Below are positions 1-8,892 of a stretch of 64,000 bases of DNA, piece by piece. Within the stretch, counting starts at the first letter, position 1. The number at the start of each line of letters is the position of its first letter. Origin of the DNA: Myxococcales bacterium (lineage in GTDB: Bacteria > Myxococcota_A > UBA9160 > UBA4427); NCBI GenBank assembly GCA_012960035.1, contig DUBZ01000124.1, forward strand, positions 1-64,000, in the 5' to 3' direction. A program made the translations under genes and the position numbers. The notes beneath the pieces were generated by a model, which saw only the letters and a list, made by a program, of their open reading frames with translations, had not been told where the DNA came from and ran no database searches.

Positions 1-298
1 TGACCGAACCGGTAAACAGACCCTCGTCCCAACAAGCGGCCTTGGTCCAGCAGGAACACCCGCTGAGGGTTCCGTCGGGGTCCTGCTCAATCACGAAAGT
101 CACCTTGCCGGAATCACCCACGCCGATCGACCCATTGTATTCCCCTTCCCAAACGCCAGCGGCCGAAAGTTCAATCGTTGGAGTCAAACCCGATGAACCC
201 GCGCGGTCGTCAAAGTCGCGACACGCAAGTACCAGCAAGGGCAAAACGAAGACCACGCTCAGTAGCGCGATTGTCTTCGATTCGGTCAGATGAGCCAT
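1..298 (-). CDS. Putative lipoprotein, 3' end outside window
   Basis: The minus strand reads ATG at 298 and stays open to the window edge, giving about 99 residues. The N-terminus has a hydrophobic stretch ending in the lipobox VLAC near residue 26, so this should be a lipid-anchored protein exported by the Sec route and processed by signal peptidase II. The mature part contains GVWEGEYNGSIG followed by a CSCW motif, which resembles small secreted or periplasmic proteins of unknown role. The C-terminus is not visible. No family is recognised. It is divergent from the outer-membrane protein gene at 769. Confidence 0.72.
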   Translation of the reverse strand, partial: MAHLTESKTIALLSVVFVLPLLVLACRDFDDRAGSSGLTPTIELSAAGVWEGEYNGSIGVGDSGKVTFVIEQDPDGTLSGCSCWTKAACWDEGLFTGSV

Positions 299-768
299 GG
301 TTTGAACAATTCCTAAATTAACGAAGGTAGGGTCGGTTCGAGCGGAACCGAAGCTTGCGTCTCGCTTGCTTGCAAGAAGCGGGTGGCACCAGAGTGTTTT
401 GAACAAGATCAGTAAACAGGTCTAGACTTGTTGGGCATAGCGCAGATGGACGAAGCCGCGTCAAACGTGATGCTTGCGGCATTGCTCGCCATCACAGATT
501 ACCTTGCTCGTTTGGAACAGCATATAATGACCGCAAAAAATTATCCCGCAATATTGTTCCCGTTTCAAGCAGACACCCGGGTCAAGCCAAAAACCCCAGA
601 GGGATTCACCTCTTCCTGGCCATGCACAGACGCCTCTTGGCGCATCAACCTTGCGTCCACAGGCTTTGAATGACATTGTGTTCCATCGCTGACCGCCGAT
701 GCGTTCATCAGAGTGGGCAATCGTGTGCGAACCAATCGCGGCGAAAACTGGCAAGGAGAAATACCAGG
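299..768. other. Intergenic region with promoter and untranslated leader
   Basis: About 470 bases lie between the divergent lipoprotein start and the barrel-protein start. It is less GC-rich than the flanks and contains a perfect TATAAT box near 523. Short open frames occur but none has a ribosome binding site and protein-like composition together. The leader of the downstream gene would be roughly 230 nt long, which leaves room for regulation, but I see no recognised riboswitch or sRNA. Confidence 0.5.
499..528 (+). promoter_or_regulatory. Candidate sigma70-type promoter for the barrel gene
   Basis: A perfect -10 box TATAAT lies at 523-528. A weak -35 (TTACCT, 499-504; three matches to TTGACA) lies 18 bases upstream. 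It points toward the outer-membrane protein gene starting at 769. The -10 match is seen directly; promoter activity is inference. Confidence 0.4.
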
Positions 769-1536
769 GTGAGGCAAGCCGTTGCACTCCTGATCATGAC
801 CTCGATGGGCGCGCTGTTTCTGACCTCAGGAACCGCCAACGCCAAGCCATTTGACGGACCCGAAGCTGTCGGAGCGACGCTCGCGGCGGGCATCCTAACC
901 GGCATCGCATGCTGGACCGTTGAACTGGCAACCGAGGACGACGACGAAGAAGTAGAACCTCGCGACGACGACTACGATCGGCGCGGATGGTTCGTAGGCC
1001 TTCAAGGCGTATACGCGCGCGAAGATTACGACATCGATCGAGAAGAAAGGAATATTGATTCACAATCGAATTTTAAGCTCGAATTCAGCCTGAACAACCA
1101 CGATGCCGGAGGTGTGCGCGGCAAGTTTGGCCGTCGCTGCCACAGTCGTTTTTCGGTGGAATTCGAAATGGAATGGCTCGACGACTTCGCGGGCAAAGTC
1201 GTCGATCTGAGTGATGGCATGGTGGCTAGCGACATCAAGTTCTCGACGATTGCGGGAACCATCAACACCAAAGGCTATTTGCTCACAGGGCGAGTCCAGC
1301 CCTTCGTGCTCGTTGGGGTTGGAGCGATGTCGGTTCGCGGTGAGAACAACGCCAAAGGCTCGAACAAATCGTCTCAGGACGACGGCCATCTGGTCGCGCG
1401 CTTCGGAGGCGGCATCGACTTCTACGTAACCCGCCACTGGGTTGTTTCGGGACAAGCCGACTACGTGTATTCCGCGACGAACCTAGAGTCGACGAATTAC
1501 ATCTCCGTCGGATTTGGCGCGATGTACCGCTGGTAG
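769..1536 (+). CDS. Outer-membrane beta-barrel protein
   Basis: This 255-residue protein starts at GTG 769, chosen because AAGGAG at 753-758 sits ten bases upstream and the reading then begins directly with a signal peptide ending ...TSGTANA before KPF. The mature part has a short acidic segment (EDDDEEVEPRDDD) followed by alternating polar and hydrophobic strands, glycine-rich turns and a terminal aromatic residue (GFGAMYRW), which is typical of outer-membrane barrels recognised by BamA. The size suggests an eight-strand OmpA/OmpW-like barrel. The specific function is unknown. A longer frame upstream to 670 exists but has no ribosome binding site. Confidence 0.8.
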   Translation: MRQAVALLIMTSMGALFLTSGTANAKPFDGPEAVGATLAAGILTGIACWTVELATEDDDEEVEPRDDDYDRRGWFVGLQGVYAREDYDIDREERNIDSQSNFKLEFSLNNHDAGGVRGKFGRRCHSRFSVEFEMEWLDDFAGKVVDLSDGMVASDIKFSTIAGTINTKGYLLTGRVQPFVLVGVGAMSVRGENNAKGSNKSSQDDGHLVARFGGGIDFYVTRHWVVSGQADYVYSATNLESTNYISVGFGAMYRW

Positions 1537-1600
1537 TTCGATCGCCCGTCAGAACAAACGCCGAGCCGACTCGCATTCGCCGACCCCAATCGTCGTCCAG

Positions 1601-3778
1601 TTAGTTCCTGAACTCCGCGTATGACACCAACGCGGCGAGTGCGCGGACCGCACGATGTGCGCTCGGATGACAGTACCGTCCCTGCGCCATGACCCCGGCT
1701 GGGCCCGGATTGTTGGGATTCGCATGGATGAGTTCCGTCGCGCTCAATACCGGGATGCCGCACTTTTCTGAAGCGACACGAGCCGCTTCGGCGTAGCGCG
1801 CTTCCTGTTTGTTGTGGAATGTCGCGATCCGTTCGAGTCCGTGATCGGGATAAAACGGGCCGGTTTCATACGCGCCGGCTTGCATTCCCTGAATCCCGAT
1901 CCCGAGATGGATCAGAGCGTCAACGTCCGGGTGTGCGGCGACCATCGCGATCACTTCAGCAATGGTGTCTCGCCCTTCCCCACCCGCGAGATCAATTGGA
2001 TTGTTCTTGCTCCAACGCGCCGGCACCCTCTTGTCGATCTCGGCGATGAGTTCCTTCGGGAGTGGGATCAGGTCGAGTCCAACTTGGGCGCAAGCATCAG
2101 CCGCGAGCACGCCCCAACCTCCAACGGTGCTGAACACCACGGTGCGTCGCCCCTTCGGAAGCGGCTGAGTCGCAAACATGGCTGCCCACTCGAAAGCTTC
2201 TTCGACGGTGTTCGCGCGAAGCACTCCAAATTGCTGACAGATTCCCTCGAATACCTTGGAGTCACTCGCAAGCGCGCCGGTGTGACTCGCCGCCGCGCGC
2301 TTTCCGGTTTCGGCCACACCTCCCTTCACCAACACCAGTGGCTTGCGCGCAGTCAGTCGCTGTACCGCGCGGCGAAAGTGCTCGCCATCTGACACGCCTT
2401 CGAGATAGGCCAAGACCACGTCTACTTCCGGGTCCGCCGCGAAGTACTCGAGCAAATCGCACAGCGAGTTCTGCGCCGAGTTTCCCAGGGAAACGGCCTT
2501 GCTCACACCCACGCCCGTTCCACATGAATAGTTCAAGAACGACGAAACCAAGTTTCCGCTCTGACTCGCGATTGCAATGCGGCCGGCCGGCGGATAGGGG
2601 GGGACGATTTGTGCGCACATCGAAACCGCTGTCGAAATGACACCCTGCCCGTTTGGGCCCACCATGGTGATGCCGAGTTCGTTGGCCGTCGCGACCAGTT
2701 CTTTTTGGAGTTCAATGCCTTCGGGGCCGGCTTCGCCATATCCTGCACTCGTGACGAATGCAGCCCGGATCCCCTTTGCCGCACATCCGCGCAGAAGTTC
2801 GATGTTGGCTTTGTTCGGGGTACAGACAAAGACAAGGTCGGCCTCGCCGTCCGGCACCTCGGACACATTTGACATCGTGGGCGCACCCAAAACATCCGCG
2901 GCGTCGGGCTTTACCGGGAAGAGCTTTCCCTTGTAACCAAAACGTCGAAGGTTGTGGAGCGTCGCGAAGCCGAACTTCCCCGGGTGGCTGCTGACGCCGG
3001 CCACCACAATGCCGCGTGGATAGAAGAGCGGACGAAAGCGTTCGAGGAGTTCTTCATCCGTCATTTCCGCAGGCATCGTACTCGCGGCTTCGCTCGCTGC
3101 GGCGTCATGTTGTTCGTCATATTGTTCGACCAATGCGTCTACTGCGACGGGCGCACTCCCCGAAATCAACACCGGGTTTAGGTCAATACTCGCGATGTCA
3201 GAACGCTCAAGTCCAACGCGCCCCAAAGACACGACCATGTCGATCAATGCTTCTTGGTCAACGGCGGGTTCACCGCGAAACGGTTTGGTGATCAGATCAC
3301 TCGCATTCAGGGATTCGATCATGCGCGCGGCTTCGGCCCGGGAAACCGGCGCCATCGCAAAGGACACATCGCTGTGGATCTCCGCGAGAATTCCGCCGAT
3401 CCCCAAGAGCACACACGGGCCAAACTGGGGGTCCCGAACTAGACCTAGGATCAGCTCACGCTTTGCCTGCACCATTTCGGCAACCAGTAGCGTGACGGGC
3501 CCGTCCTCGGGCACCGCCTTCGCGAGAAGTTCATTGGCCGCAGCGGCGACTGCGGCGGCGGCGCCCAGCCCCAGACGAACAAGGTCCCGTTCGGTCTTGT
3601 GCGCAATGGCGTCGCCACAGAGTTTCACCACGACCGGAAAGCCAATTTCTGATGCGGCAGCAACCGCCGCGGTCGCGTCACTTACGTTTTCTTCGCGCGC
3701 AAATGGGATGCCGTAGCCGGCGAGGAGTTTTTTCGACGCATGCTCCGAAAGCGTTGCGGACACCGTTTCAGCGGTCAT
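1601..3778 (-). CDS. ADP-forming acetate/acyl-CoA synthetase family protein
   Basis: A 725-residue NDP-forming acyl-CoA synthetase, which interconverts acyl-CoA, ADP and phosphate with acid, CoA and ATP. Residues 1-220 are an ATP-grasp domain (GFPVVVK, LLGIGGILAEI, DLNPVLIS). Residues about 250-390 are a CoA-binding Rossmann domain (GIVVAGVSSHPGKFG). Residues 400-640 are the succinyl-CoA-ligase-like part with the phosphohistidine motif SHTGALASD. The ATP-grasp domain comes first, the reverse of the more common alpha-beta order. The start at 3778 has AGGAG upstream and overlaps the stop of the small upstream frame as ATGA. It is the last gene of an operon that begins with two c-type cytochromes. 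The acyl substrate cannot be read from the sequence. Confidence 0.85.
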   Translation of the reverse strand: MTAETVSATLSEHASKKLLAGYGIPFAREENVSDATAAVAAASEIGFPVVVKLCGDAIAHKTERDLVRLGLGAAAAVAAAANELLAKAVPEDGPVTLLVAEMVQAKRELILGLVRDPQFGPCVLLGIGGILAEIHSDVSFAMAPVSRAEAARMIESLNASDLITKPFRGEPAVDQEALIDMVVSLGRVGLERSDIASIDLNPVLISGSAPVAVDALVEQYDEQHDAAASEAASTMPAEMTDEELLERFRPLFYPRGIVVAGVSSHPGKFGFATLHNLRRFGYKGKLFPVKPDAADVLGAPTMSNVSEVPDGEADLVFVCTPNKANIELLRGCAAKGIRAAFVTSAGYGEAGPEGIELQKELVATANELGITMVGPNGQGVISTAVSMCAQIVPPYPPAGRIAIASQSGNLVSSFLNYSCGTGVGVSKAVSLGNSAQNSLCDLLEYFAADPEVDVVLAYLEGVSDGEHFRRAVQRLTARKPLVLVKGGVAETGKRAAASHTGALASDSKVFEGICQQFGVLRANTVEEAFEWAAMFATQPLPKGRRTVVFSTVGGWGVLAADACAQVGLDLIPLPKELIAEIDKRVPARWSKNNPIDLAGGEGRDTIAEVIAMVAAHPDVDALIHLGIGIQGMQAGAYETGPFYPDHGLERIATFHNKQEARYAEAARVASEKCGIPVLSATELIHANPNNPGPAGVMAQGRYCHPSAHRAVRALAALVSYAEFRN

Positions 3779-3963
3779 TCATATTCTCCTGCGAAGCCGA
3801 TCGTGCCCCGCTTCAAGCCTTCGAGCCCGATGTTCGCGCCGCCGGTTTTCATCATCCACTCGAGGCGATCGTCGCGATATTGGCGAACCCGGGTCGCAGC
3901 ATCTTCATTCACCGCATCGCGCTTGAGCTGGGACGTGAACACAGACAGTTCCCCGGCTTTCAT
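3775..3963 (-). CDS. Small hypothetical protein in the cytochrome/CoA-ligase operon
   Basis: A 62-residue frame from ATG 3963 that ends in TGA overlapping the ATG of the acyl-CoA synthetase gene (ATGA), the usual sign of translational coupling. A weak AAGAG lies seven bases before the start. It has no cysteine, no signal and no membrane segment, and contains charged helices (RVRQYRDDRLEWMMKTGG). The same frame stays open further upstream to the end of the cytochrome gene but without a good start, so it could also be a remnant of a longer protein. No family is recognised. Support is mainly positional. Confidence 0.42.
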   Translation of the reverse strand: MKAGELSVFTSQLKRDAVNEDAATRVRQYRDDRLEWMMKTGGANIGLEGLKRGTIGFAGEYE

Positions 3964-4075
3964 CCGATTACTCTTGCGAGATGCGCATTCTTCGAGCCAG
4001 GCGCCCAGCCGCGGATGAGGGGGGCTCCTGGCCCGGATGGTTGCGCTGATTGCCGCGGGCCGCGGGCGCCCGAGT

Positions 4076-4894
4076 CTACCGGACGTTGATCGTATTTGTG
4101 GGCGTGAACCGCACGCGCCCCGACTTGCCCGTGTAGGTTCCGCGAATCAACTTGCCGTAGATCGGATGCTCCTCATAACCCAGCGGCGTCGCCTTTTCGG
4201 TGCCGTAAAAGTAAGCGCCAACCAGTGGGTACTCGCCAACCTCGTCGGGTGCCTTCAGGTTGAAGATAATTTTGCTCTTTGACCACGTACCGGCGACGGC
4301 ATCAGACTCGACGCCTGTCACGTTGACGTACGTAATGTTGCGACCCTCTCGCTCCGGACGCTTGTTGATCCACTCTGTCTGGGGCGATCCATCGGGACCA
4401 ATGATGGTCGGAGCCCCAATCACTTTCCAGCCCACGGTCGTCGCAGATCGCGCGTACCAGCGATGCGGTCGATCCACCAAGGCCACACCCACCACGGGAC
4501 CCGCGCCGCCGGTGACGCGAACCGTCACCTGGAACGTTTCCCCCTTTGCGACTTGAGGCGGAAACTCGAGCTTGATTGACGAGTTGGCATCGACCGCTTT
4601 GATGTGAGTCACGAGCGTCTGGCGATCGGCCTCACTCAACTCGCCGTAGCCTTTTTCTGCCGCGAGGACCGTCGCGAGATGCTTGCGGTCGGCCACTTCT
4701 TTCTTCGCCCGCTCGCCCGCCCCTTGCAGCGAAGCTTCGTCGAGGGACGAATGACATGTCGCACAGTACGGGATCACGTCGGTCTGGAAGTCAGGCGTGC
4801 CACCGGGATACGCGGATACCGAAACGGCGGCCGACGCCGCGACGATCGCAACCAAGAGGCCTGCAGTGGATGAATGATGACTGACACGGTTCAT
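4076..4894 (-). CDS. Exported monoheme c-type cytochrome
   Basis: A 272-residue protein with a signal peptide ending near VSVSA and one heme-binding motif CATCH close to the mature N-terminus. After the cytochrome segment comes a helical linker with SEADRQTLVTHIKAVD and a beta-rich C-terminal half (residues about 130-270). The start at 4894 is preceded by GGAGGGAA, which overlaps the stop of the upstream five-heme cytochrome gene, leaving one base between them. It should be periplasmic and accept or pass electrons from its membrane-bound neighbour. The beta-rich part resembles a binding or adapter domain, but no named family is recognised. Confidence 0.8.
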   Translation of the reverse strand: MNRVSHHSSTAGLLVAIVAASAAVSVSAYPGGTPDFQTDVIPYCATCHSSLDEASLQGAGERAKKEVADRKHLATVLAAEKGYGELSEADRQTLVTHIKAVDANSSIKLEFPPQVAKGETFQVTVRVTGGAGPVVGVALVDRPHRWYARSATTVGWKVIGAPTIIGPDGSPQTEWINKRPEREGRNITYVNVTGVESDAVAGTWSKSKIIFNLKAPDEVGEYPLVGAYFYGTEKATPLGYEEHPIYGKLIRGTYTGKSGRVRFTPTNTINVR

Positions 4895-4895
4895 G

Positions 4896-5501
4896 TTATT
4901 CCCTCCTGAATTCTGAGTGACAGCGACCACATTGCTCGCGCACGCTGGGCGCGTCGAGGAAGTACGATGTCTCGTCGGCTCCTCCGACATGAGCGGTATG
5001 ACATTCAACACAGTTCACACCGAGATCGGCATTGTGGACCGCGAGTCCGTGAAACTGCACCGCGCCAGAATCTGGCATGTCCCCCTCCGCGAACTTCGCA
5101 TGACATTGCCGGCAGTCTGCCTCATTCAAGGGAACCTGCATATGATTCGGTTCGTCGAAGTCGCCGGTTAGCCAGACCAGCGCATCTTTTGCAGCGAGCG
5201 CCTTGACCCTGGCCCGCCCGACAAAACCCACACCGCCGTGACAATCGATGCAGCGAAACGATCGGGTGTCGCCCCCATCCCCGACCTGGGCTGAACCGTG
5301 AATCCCCGCAAGATCGTGTGCTGGAAGCGCGTCGAAACCGGCGCGAATCACACCGTGGAGTACCGCGCCAGTAGGCAGATGGCAGGCATTGCAGAAGTCG
5401 TTGTCGGCCTCGAGAGCGTCCGTCACGAACCAGCCGCCGACGCTCCCTGCAATCCCAACCCCCAACACCGCTACGAGTAGAAACCCGTTCTTACCCGCCA
5501 A
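4896..5501 (-). CDS. Membrane-anchored five-heme cytochrome c (NapC/NirT-like)
   Basis: A 201-residue protein with one N-terminal transmembrane anchor (residues 7-28) and five CxxCH motifs: CNACH, CIDCH, CRQCH, CVECH and CGRCH. NapC/NirT quinol dehydrogenases are anchored in the same way and typically carry four hemes, so this is a relative or variant with a fifth. The likely role is moving electrons from the quinol pool to a periplasmic acceptor such as the monoheme cytochrome encoded next. The start is TTG at 5501, preceded by GGAGGGAGATC. The terminal reductase is not in the window, so the final acceptor is unknown. Confidence 0.82.
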   Translation of the reverse strand: MAGKNGFLLVAVLGVGIAGSVGGWFVTDALEADNDFCNACHLPTGAVLHGVIRAGFDALPAHDLAGIHGSAQVGDGGDTRSFRCIDCHGGVGFVGRARVKALAAKDALVWLTGDFDEPNHMQVPLNEADCRQCHAKFAEGDMPDSGAVQFHGLAVHNADLGVNCVECHTAHVGGADETSYFLDAPSVREQCGRCHSEFRRE

Positions 5502-5646
5502 GATCTCCCTCCAGTGAAGTGACGCGTCTTCAATACCGCTGAATCGGACTCTAGCTCGAAACCGCCACCGCGAGACTCTTTCGACGGGCTGCTAGCATGC
5601 TGCCCCGCAAAAACTGAAGTTCACCTGTGTGATTGAGGAGCGATCG

Positions 5647-6528
5647 ATGTCGACCGATTTGGGCAAACTAGGCGTATGGGCATGGCTCGATGCCTTCTCC
5701 GCGCCAGAAGCCGCCAACTTTGCAAACCAGCTAGAAGACTGGGGCTACACCGCATTGTGGATCCCCGAAGCCGTGGGCCGCGACCCATTTACATTGATCG
5801 GCTATTTGGCTGGGAAAACCGAAAACCTCGTCTTCGCCACCGGGATTGCAAACATTTACGCCCGCGACCCCATGACGATGAAGGCCGCCCAACAGACGAT
5901 CTCCGAAATGGCACCGGGGCGATTCGTGCTCGGGCTTGGCGTTTCGCACCAACATCTCGTGAGCAAGATTCGCGGACACGATTACCAAAAGCCGCTCACC
6001 GCGATGACGAACTATTTGCAGAACCTTGAACAGGCCCTGTACATGGGCACGCAGCCAAAAGAGTCGGCCCCGATTGTGATCGGCGCGCTGCGCGACAAGA
6101 TGCTCGGTCTGGCGGCAAGCCAGACCGCGGGCGCGCACCCCTACCTGGTGCCGCCGGAACACACCGCTCGCGCGAGGCAGGTCATGGGCGACGACGCATG
6201 GCTGTGTCCCGAACAAATGGTGCTGCTCGAAACCGACGCGACCAAGGCGCGCGCGATCGCCCGCGCGGAACTCAAGGTTTACATCGGGCTGCCCAACTAT
6301 CAGAACAACTTGCGGCAGTTCGACTTTGGCGACGCCGACTTTGCTGACGGCGGGAGCGACCGCCTCGTCGACGCCATCGTGGCATGGGGCGACGAGCAAG
6401 TGATTGCGGATCGCATCCAGGAACATCACGATGCCGGTGCAAACCACGTCTGCATACAGGCATTCCGACCGGACGGGGCGCCAGGCCCTGATCTGCGCTT
6501 GCTCGAAGCGCTCGCACCGTCCCGCTAG
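5647..6528 (+). CDS. LLM-class (F420-dependent type) oxidoreductase
   Basis: A 293-residue luciferase-like monooxygenase fold protein. It starts WAWLDAFSAPEAANFANQLEDWGYTALWIPEA, has the family glycine motif GRFVLGLGVSHQ and a C-terminal FRPDG. Such enzymes use F420H2 or FMNH2 as hydride donor. ATG 5647 is preferred over the in-frame ATG 5629 because GAGGAG at 5635-5640 lies six bases before it. Two more enzymes of the class occur at 57392 and 62116, so the cofactor is probably important in this organism. The substrate is unknown. It lies 51 bases upstream of dapL in the same direction and may share its transcript. Confidence 0.85.
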   Translation: MSTDLGKLGVWAWLDAFSAPEAANFANQLEDWGYTALWIPEAVGRDPFTLIGYLAGKTENLVFATGIANIYARDPMTMKAAQQTISEMAPGRFVLGLGVSHQHLVSKIRGHDYQKPLTAMTNYLQNLEQALYMGTQPKESAPIVIGALRDKMLGLAASQTAGAHPYLVPPEHTARARQVMGDDAWLCPEQMVLLETDATKARAIARAELKVYIGLPNYQNNLRQFDFGDADFADGGSDRLVDAIVAWGDEQVIADRIQEHHDAGANHVCIQAFRPDGAPGPDLRLLEALAPSR

Positions 6529-6579
6529 ACCGCGCACCCAACACAAACATAAGAACCAGACCCCAGGAGCAAAACAGCA

Positions 6580-7806
6580 ATGGCACGAATCAACGAGAAT
6601 TTTCAAAAACTTGCCGCCGGCTACCTCTTTCCGGAAATCGGCCGCCGCGTACGCGCCTATGCGGACGCCAACCCCGACGCCGACATCATTCGACTCGGCA
6701 TTGGCGACGTCACCCTACCGTTGGCACCCGCAGTCGTAGATGCGATGCATGCGGCAGTCGACGAGATGGGCACCGACAAGGGCTTCCGCGGTTACGGCCC
6801 AGAAAACGGATACGACTTTTTGCTCGACGGCATTCGCGAACACGACTATCGGGCGCGCGGCATTGAAATTGACTCCGACGAAATTTTCGTTTCCGACGGC
6901 AGCAAACAAGACAGCGGAAACATCCAGGAAATTTTCGGCCAGGATTCGACCTTGCTCGTCACCGACCCGAGTTATCCCGTCTACGTCGACACGAACGTGA
7001 TGGCGGGCCGCACGGGAGGTGCAGACGACAACGGCTACTACGGCGGGATCAAGTACTTGCCGGCAACCGAAGAGAACGGCTTCATCCCGACTCCGCCGTC
7101 CGAAGCGATCGAGCTCGCTTACTTGTGCTCACCCAACAACCCAACGGGTGCAGTCGCAACCCGAGAGAACCTCGAAGCATGGGTTGCCTGGGCGAAAGAA
7201 CACGACGCGGTCATATTGTTCGATGCCGCCTACGACGCCTTCATCCAGGACGATTCGCTCCCGCGGTCGATTTACGAGATCGAAGGCGCGAAAGACTGTG
7301 CGATTGAAATGCGCAGCTTTTCCAAACGTGCGGGCTTTACCGGCGTTCGCTGCGCCTACATGGTGATTCCCAAAACCGTGACAGGCACAACCGCTTCGGG
7401 CGAACGCGTTGCACTCAACCAACTTTGGGGACGACGACACGCCACGAAGTTCAACTCCGTCCCGTATGTAATCCAACGCGCGGCGGCAGCAACGTTCACT
7501 CCCGAGGGCCAGGCGCAGACGCAAGAACAAGTTCGCCACTACATGGAAAACGCGCGACTCATTCGCGACGGGCTTGCGGCTGCAAACTTCACCGTGTTCG
7601 GGGGAGAGCACGCGCCGTACATTTGGATGCGCACCCCAGACGGCCAGACTTCTTGGGACTGCTTCGACACCCTGCTTTCCCGAGCCCAGGTCGTCGGCAC
7701 GCCCGGGTCGGGCTTTGGACCTTCCGGCGAGGGCTACTTTCGCATCTCGGCATTCAACTCGCGCGAAAACGTCGAAGAAGCGATTCGCCGCATCATCGCG
7801 AACTAG
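6580..7806 (+). CDS. dapL: LL-diaminopimelate aminotransferase
   Basis: A 408-residue fold-type I PLP enzyme that converts tetrahydrodipicolinate directly to LL-diaminopimelate with glutamate, bypassing the acylated intermediates of the DapD/DapC/DapE route (EC 2.6.1.83). Hallmarks are the N-terminus [28 protein letters not shown], the motif [25 protein letters not shown], and the PLP lysine in [12 protein letters not shown] near residue 246. Length matches the family. AGGAG lies about eleven bases before ATG 6580. The aspartate-semialdehyde dehydrogenase gene at 43069 feeds the same pathway. Confidence 0.95.
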   Translation: MARINENFQKLAAGYLFPEIGRRVRAYADANPDADIIRLGIGDVTLPLAPAVVDAMHAAVDEMGTDKGFRGYGPENGYDFLLDGIREHDYRARGIEIDSDEIFVSDGSKQDSGNIQEIFGQDSTLLVTDPSYPVYVDTNVMAGRTGGADDNGYYGGIKYLPATEENGFIPTPPSEAIELAYLCSPNNPTGAVATRENLEAWVAWAKEHDAVILFDAAYDAFIQDDSLPRSIYEIEGAKDCAIEMRSFSKRAGFTGVRCAYMVIPKTVTGTTASGERVALNQLWGRRHATKFNSVPYVIQRAAAATFTPEGQAQTQEQVRHYMENARLIRDGLAAANFTVFGGEHAPYIWMRTPDGQTSWDCFDTLLSRAQVVGTPGSGFGPSGEGYFRISAFNSRENVEEAIRRIIAN

Positions 7807-8261
7807 GATTGGGGCGCGCGTTCTGTCCATGCGAGTTCCCACCGATCGTCCTCGCCCCGCAAACAGGCAACGGTCGCCGTAGGGAAACTCACGGGCGTAC
7901 GCGTCGAATTGCCGCTGGTCAGCATCCCCACGAGTCGAGCGACGAATGGCAAGTGTCCGACGAGCATCAGTGATTCGCGTTCGCCGAACAATGTGAGGGC
8001 GAACGGGGCGACGGGGTCATCGGGCTGAATCCCCTGTGTTTCGATGACACCGGCCGACGGGTCGAGAACGGTACCGATGAGCGACGCGGTGTCGCGCGCA
8101 CGTTCGTAGCCGCTGTGGCGAATCTGTCTGACGCTGACGCCGCGCGCGCGCAATACCTCGGCTACCGCGTTTACTTCTCGGCGACCGTGGTCACTCAGCT
8201 GTCGTGCAGCATCGACCGGGCCCGAAAGCGCTTCACCATGACGAACGATGTAGAGATCCAT
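7803..8261 (-). CDS. sixA: SixA-type phosphohistidine phosphatase
   Basis: A 152-residue histidine-phosphatase-superfamily protein. The catalytic RHG motif is at residues 7-9 ([10 protein letters not shown]), and a second catalytic histidine lies in [12 protein letters not shown]. SixA proteins remove phosphate from phosphohistidine in HPt domains or PTS proteins. The start has GAGG five bases upstream. Its stop overlaps the dapL stop by four bases in a tail-to-tail arrangement. The length is typical. The exact target protein is unknown. Confidence 0.85.
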   Translation of the reverse strand: MDLYIVRHGEALSGPVDAARQLSDHGRREVNAVAEVLRARGVSVRQIRHSGYERARDTASLIGTVLDPSAGVIETQGIQPDDPVAPFALTLFGERESLMLVGHLPFVARLVGMLTSGNSTRTPVSFPTATVACLRGEDDRWELAWTERAPQS

Positions 8262-8313
8262 CTACGCCTCGCATCCGAGATCACGTGGTTCATGAAAAAC
8301 AGTCAAAGTGAGA

Positions 8314-8718
8314 CTACACCCGTCTTCCATCGACTGTTCCGACCTGGCCACCGGGCTGGATGAATTCGACCGTATTGCCATGCGGGTCGCGCACAAACAT
8401 CTGCCCGGCCACGTCACCCAACCCAAGAACTTCGAGACCGGCTTCTTCGAGGCGCGCCTTGGTTGCCCCGTAGTCTTCGACTTCGAATGCAATGTGATTC
8501 GCAATTGGGCTGCCGTTTCCCTCAGCCTTGGGAGCGTCCATCTCCCCCGGCGGTTCAATCAAATGGAGCTGCACAGATCCCGCTTGATACCAAGTGCCAC
8601 GAATCCCCATTTCAGGTCGTACGATTTCCGGGAGACCGAGCAACTCACCATAAAACTGACGGGCAGCGTCGAGATCCGAAATCGTGAGCGATACGTGATG
8701 CGTTCCTTTGGTCAGCAT
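8314..8718 (-). CDS. VOC (glyoxalase/bleomycin resistance/dioxygenase) family protein
   Basis: A 134-residue protein with two VOC beta-alpha-beta-beta-beta modules: HHVSLTISDLDAARQFYGELLGLPEI, then IANHIAFEVEDYGATKARLEEAG and FVRDPHGNTVEFIQP. The metal-ligand positions (H near 7, H in VQLHLIE, H in NHIAFEV and E in NTVEFIQ) are present, so it can probably bind a divalent metal. The start is ATG 8718 with CGGAGAA upstream; a longer frame to 8799 has no support. Substrate unknown; members act as lyases, isomerases, dioxygenases or drug-binding proteins. Confidence 0.82.
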   Translation of the reverse strand: MLTKGTHHVSLTISDLDAARQFYGELLGLPEIVRPEMGIRGTWYQAGSVQLHLIEPPGEMDAPKAEGNGSPIANHIAFEVEDYGATKARLEEAGLEVLGLGDVAGQMFVRDPHGNTVEFIQPGGQVGTVDGRRV

Positions 8719-8892
8719 AGAGTTCTCCGTTCGTGGTCTGTACTCGAGTCGAGCGCACCCATGATACTGCGCAATTTTTCGGTCGCTTGGGACGGCCAAC
8801 TTTCTCTGCGGATCCTCGCTTCACTACCGAGAGTGTGTGACGCTTGGATGCACCGGGTGTCCAAAATCAAACCCATATCAGGAGACCGTCAT

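Noticed and set aside
428-673. 81-codon plus-strand open frame upstream of the barrel gene
   Set aside because: No ribosome binding site and no protein-like pattern; it runs through the promoter at 523.
8308-8892. N-terminal extension of the amidohydrolase frame
   Set aside because: It lies antisense to the VOC gene and its own start lacks a Shine-Dalgarno; the TTG at 8893 with CAGGAG and a signal peptide is better.
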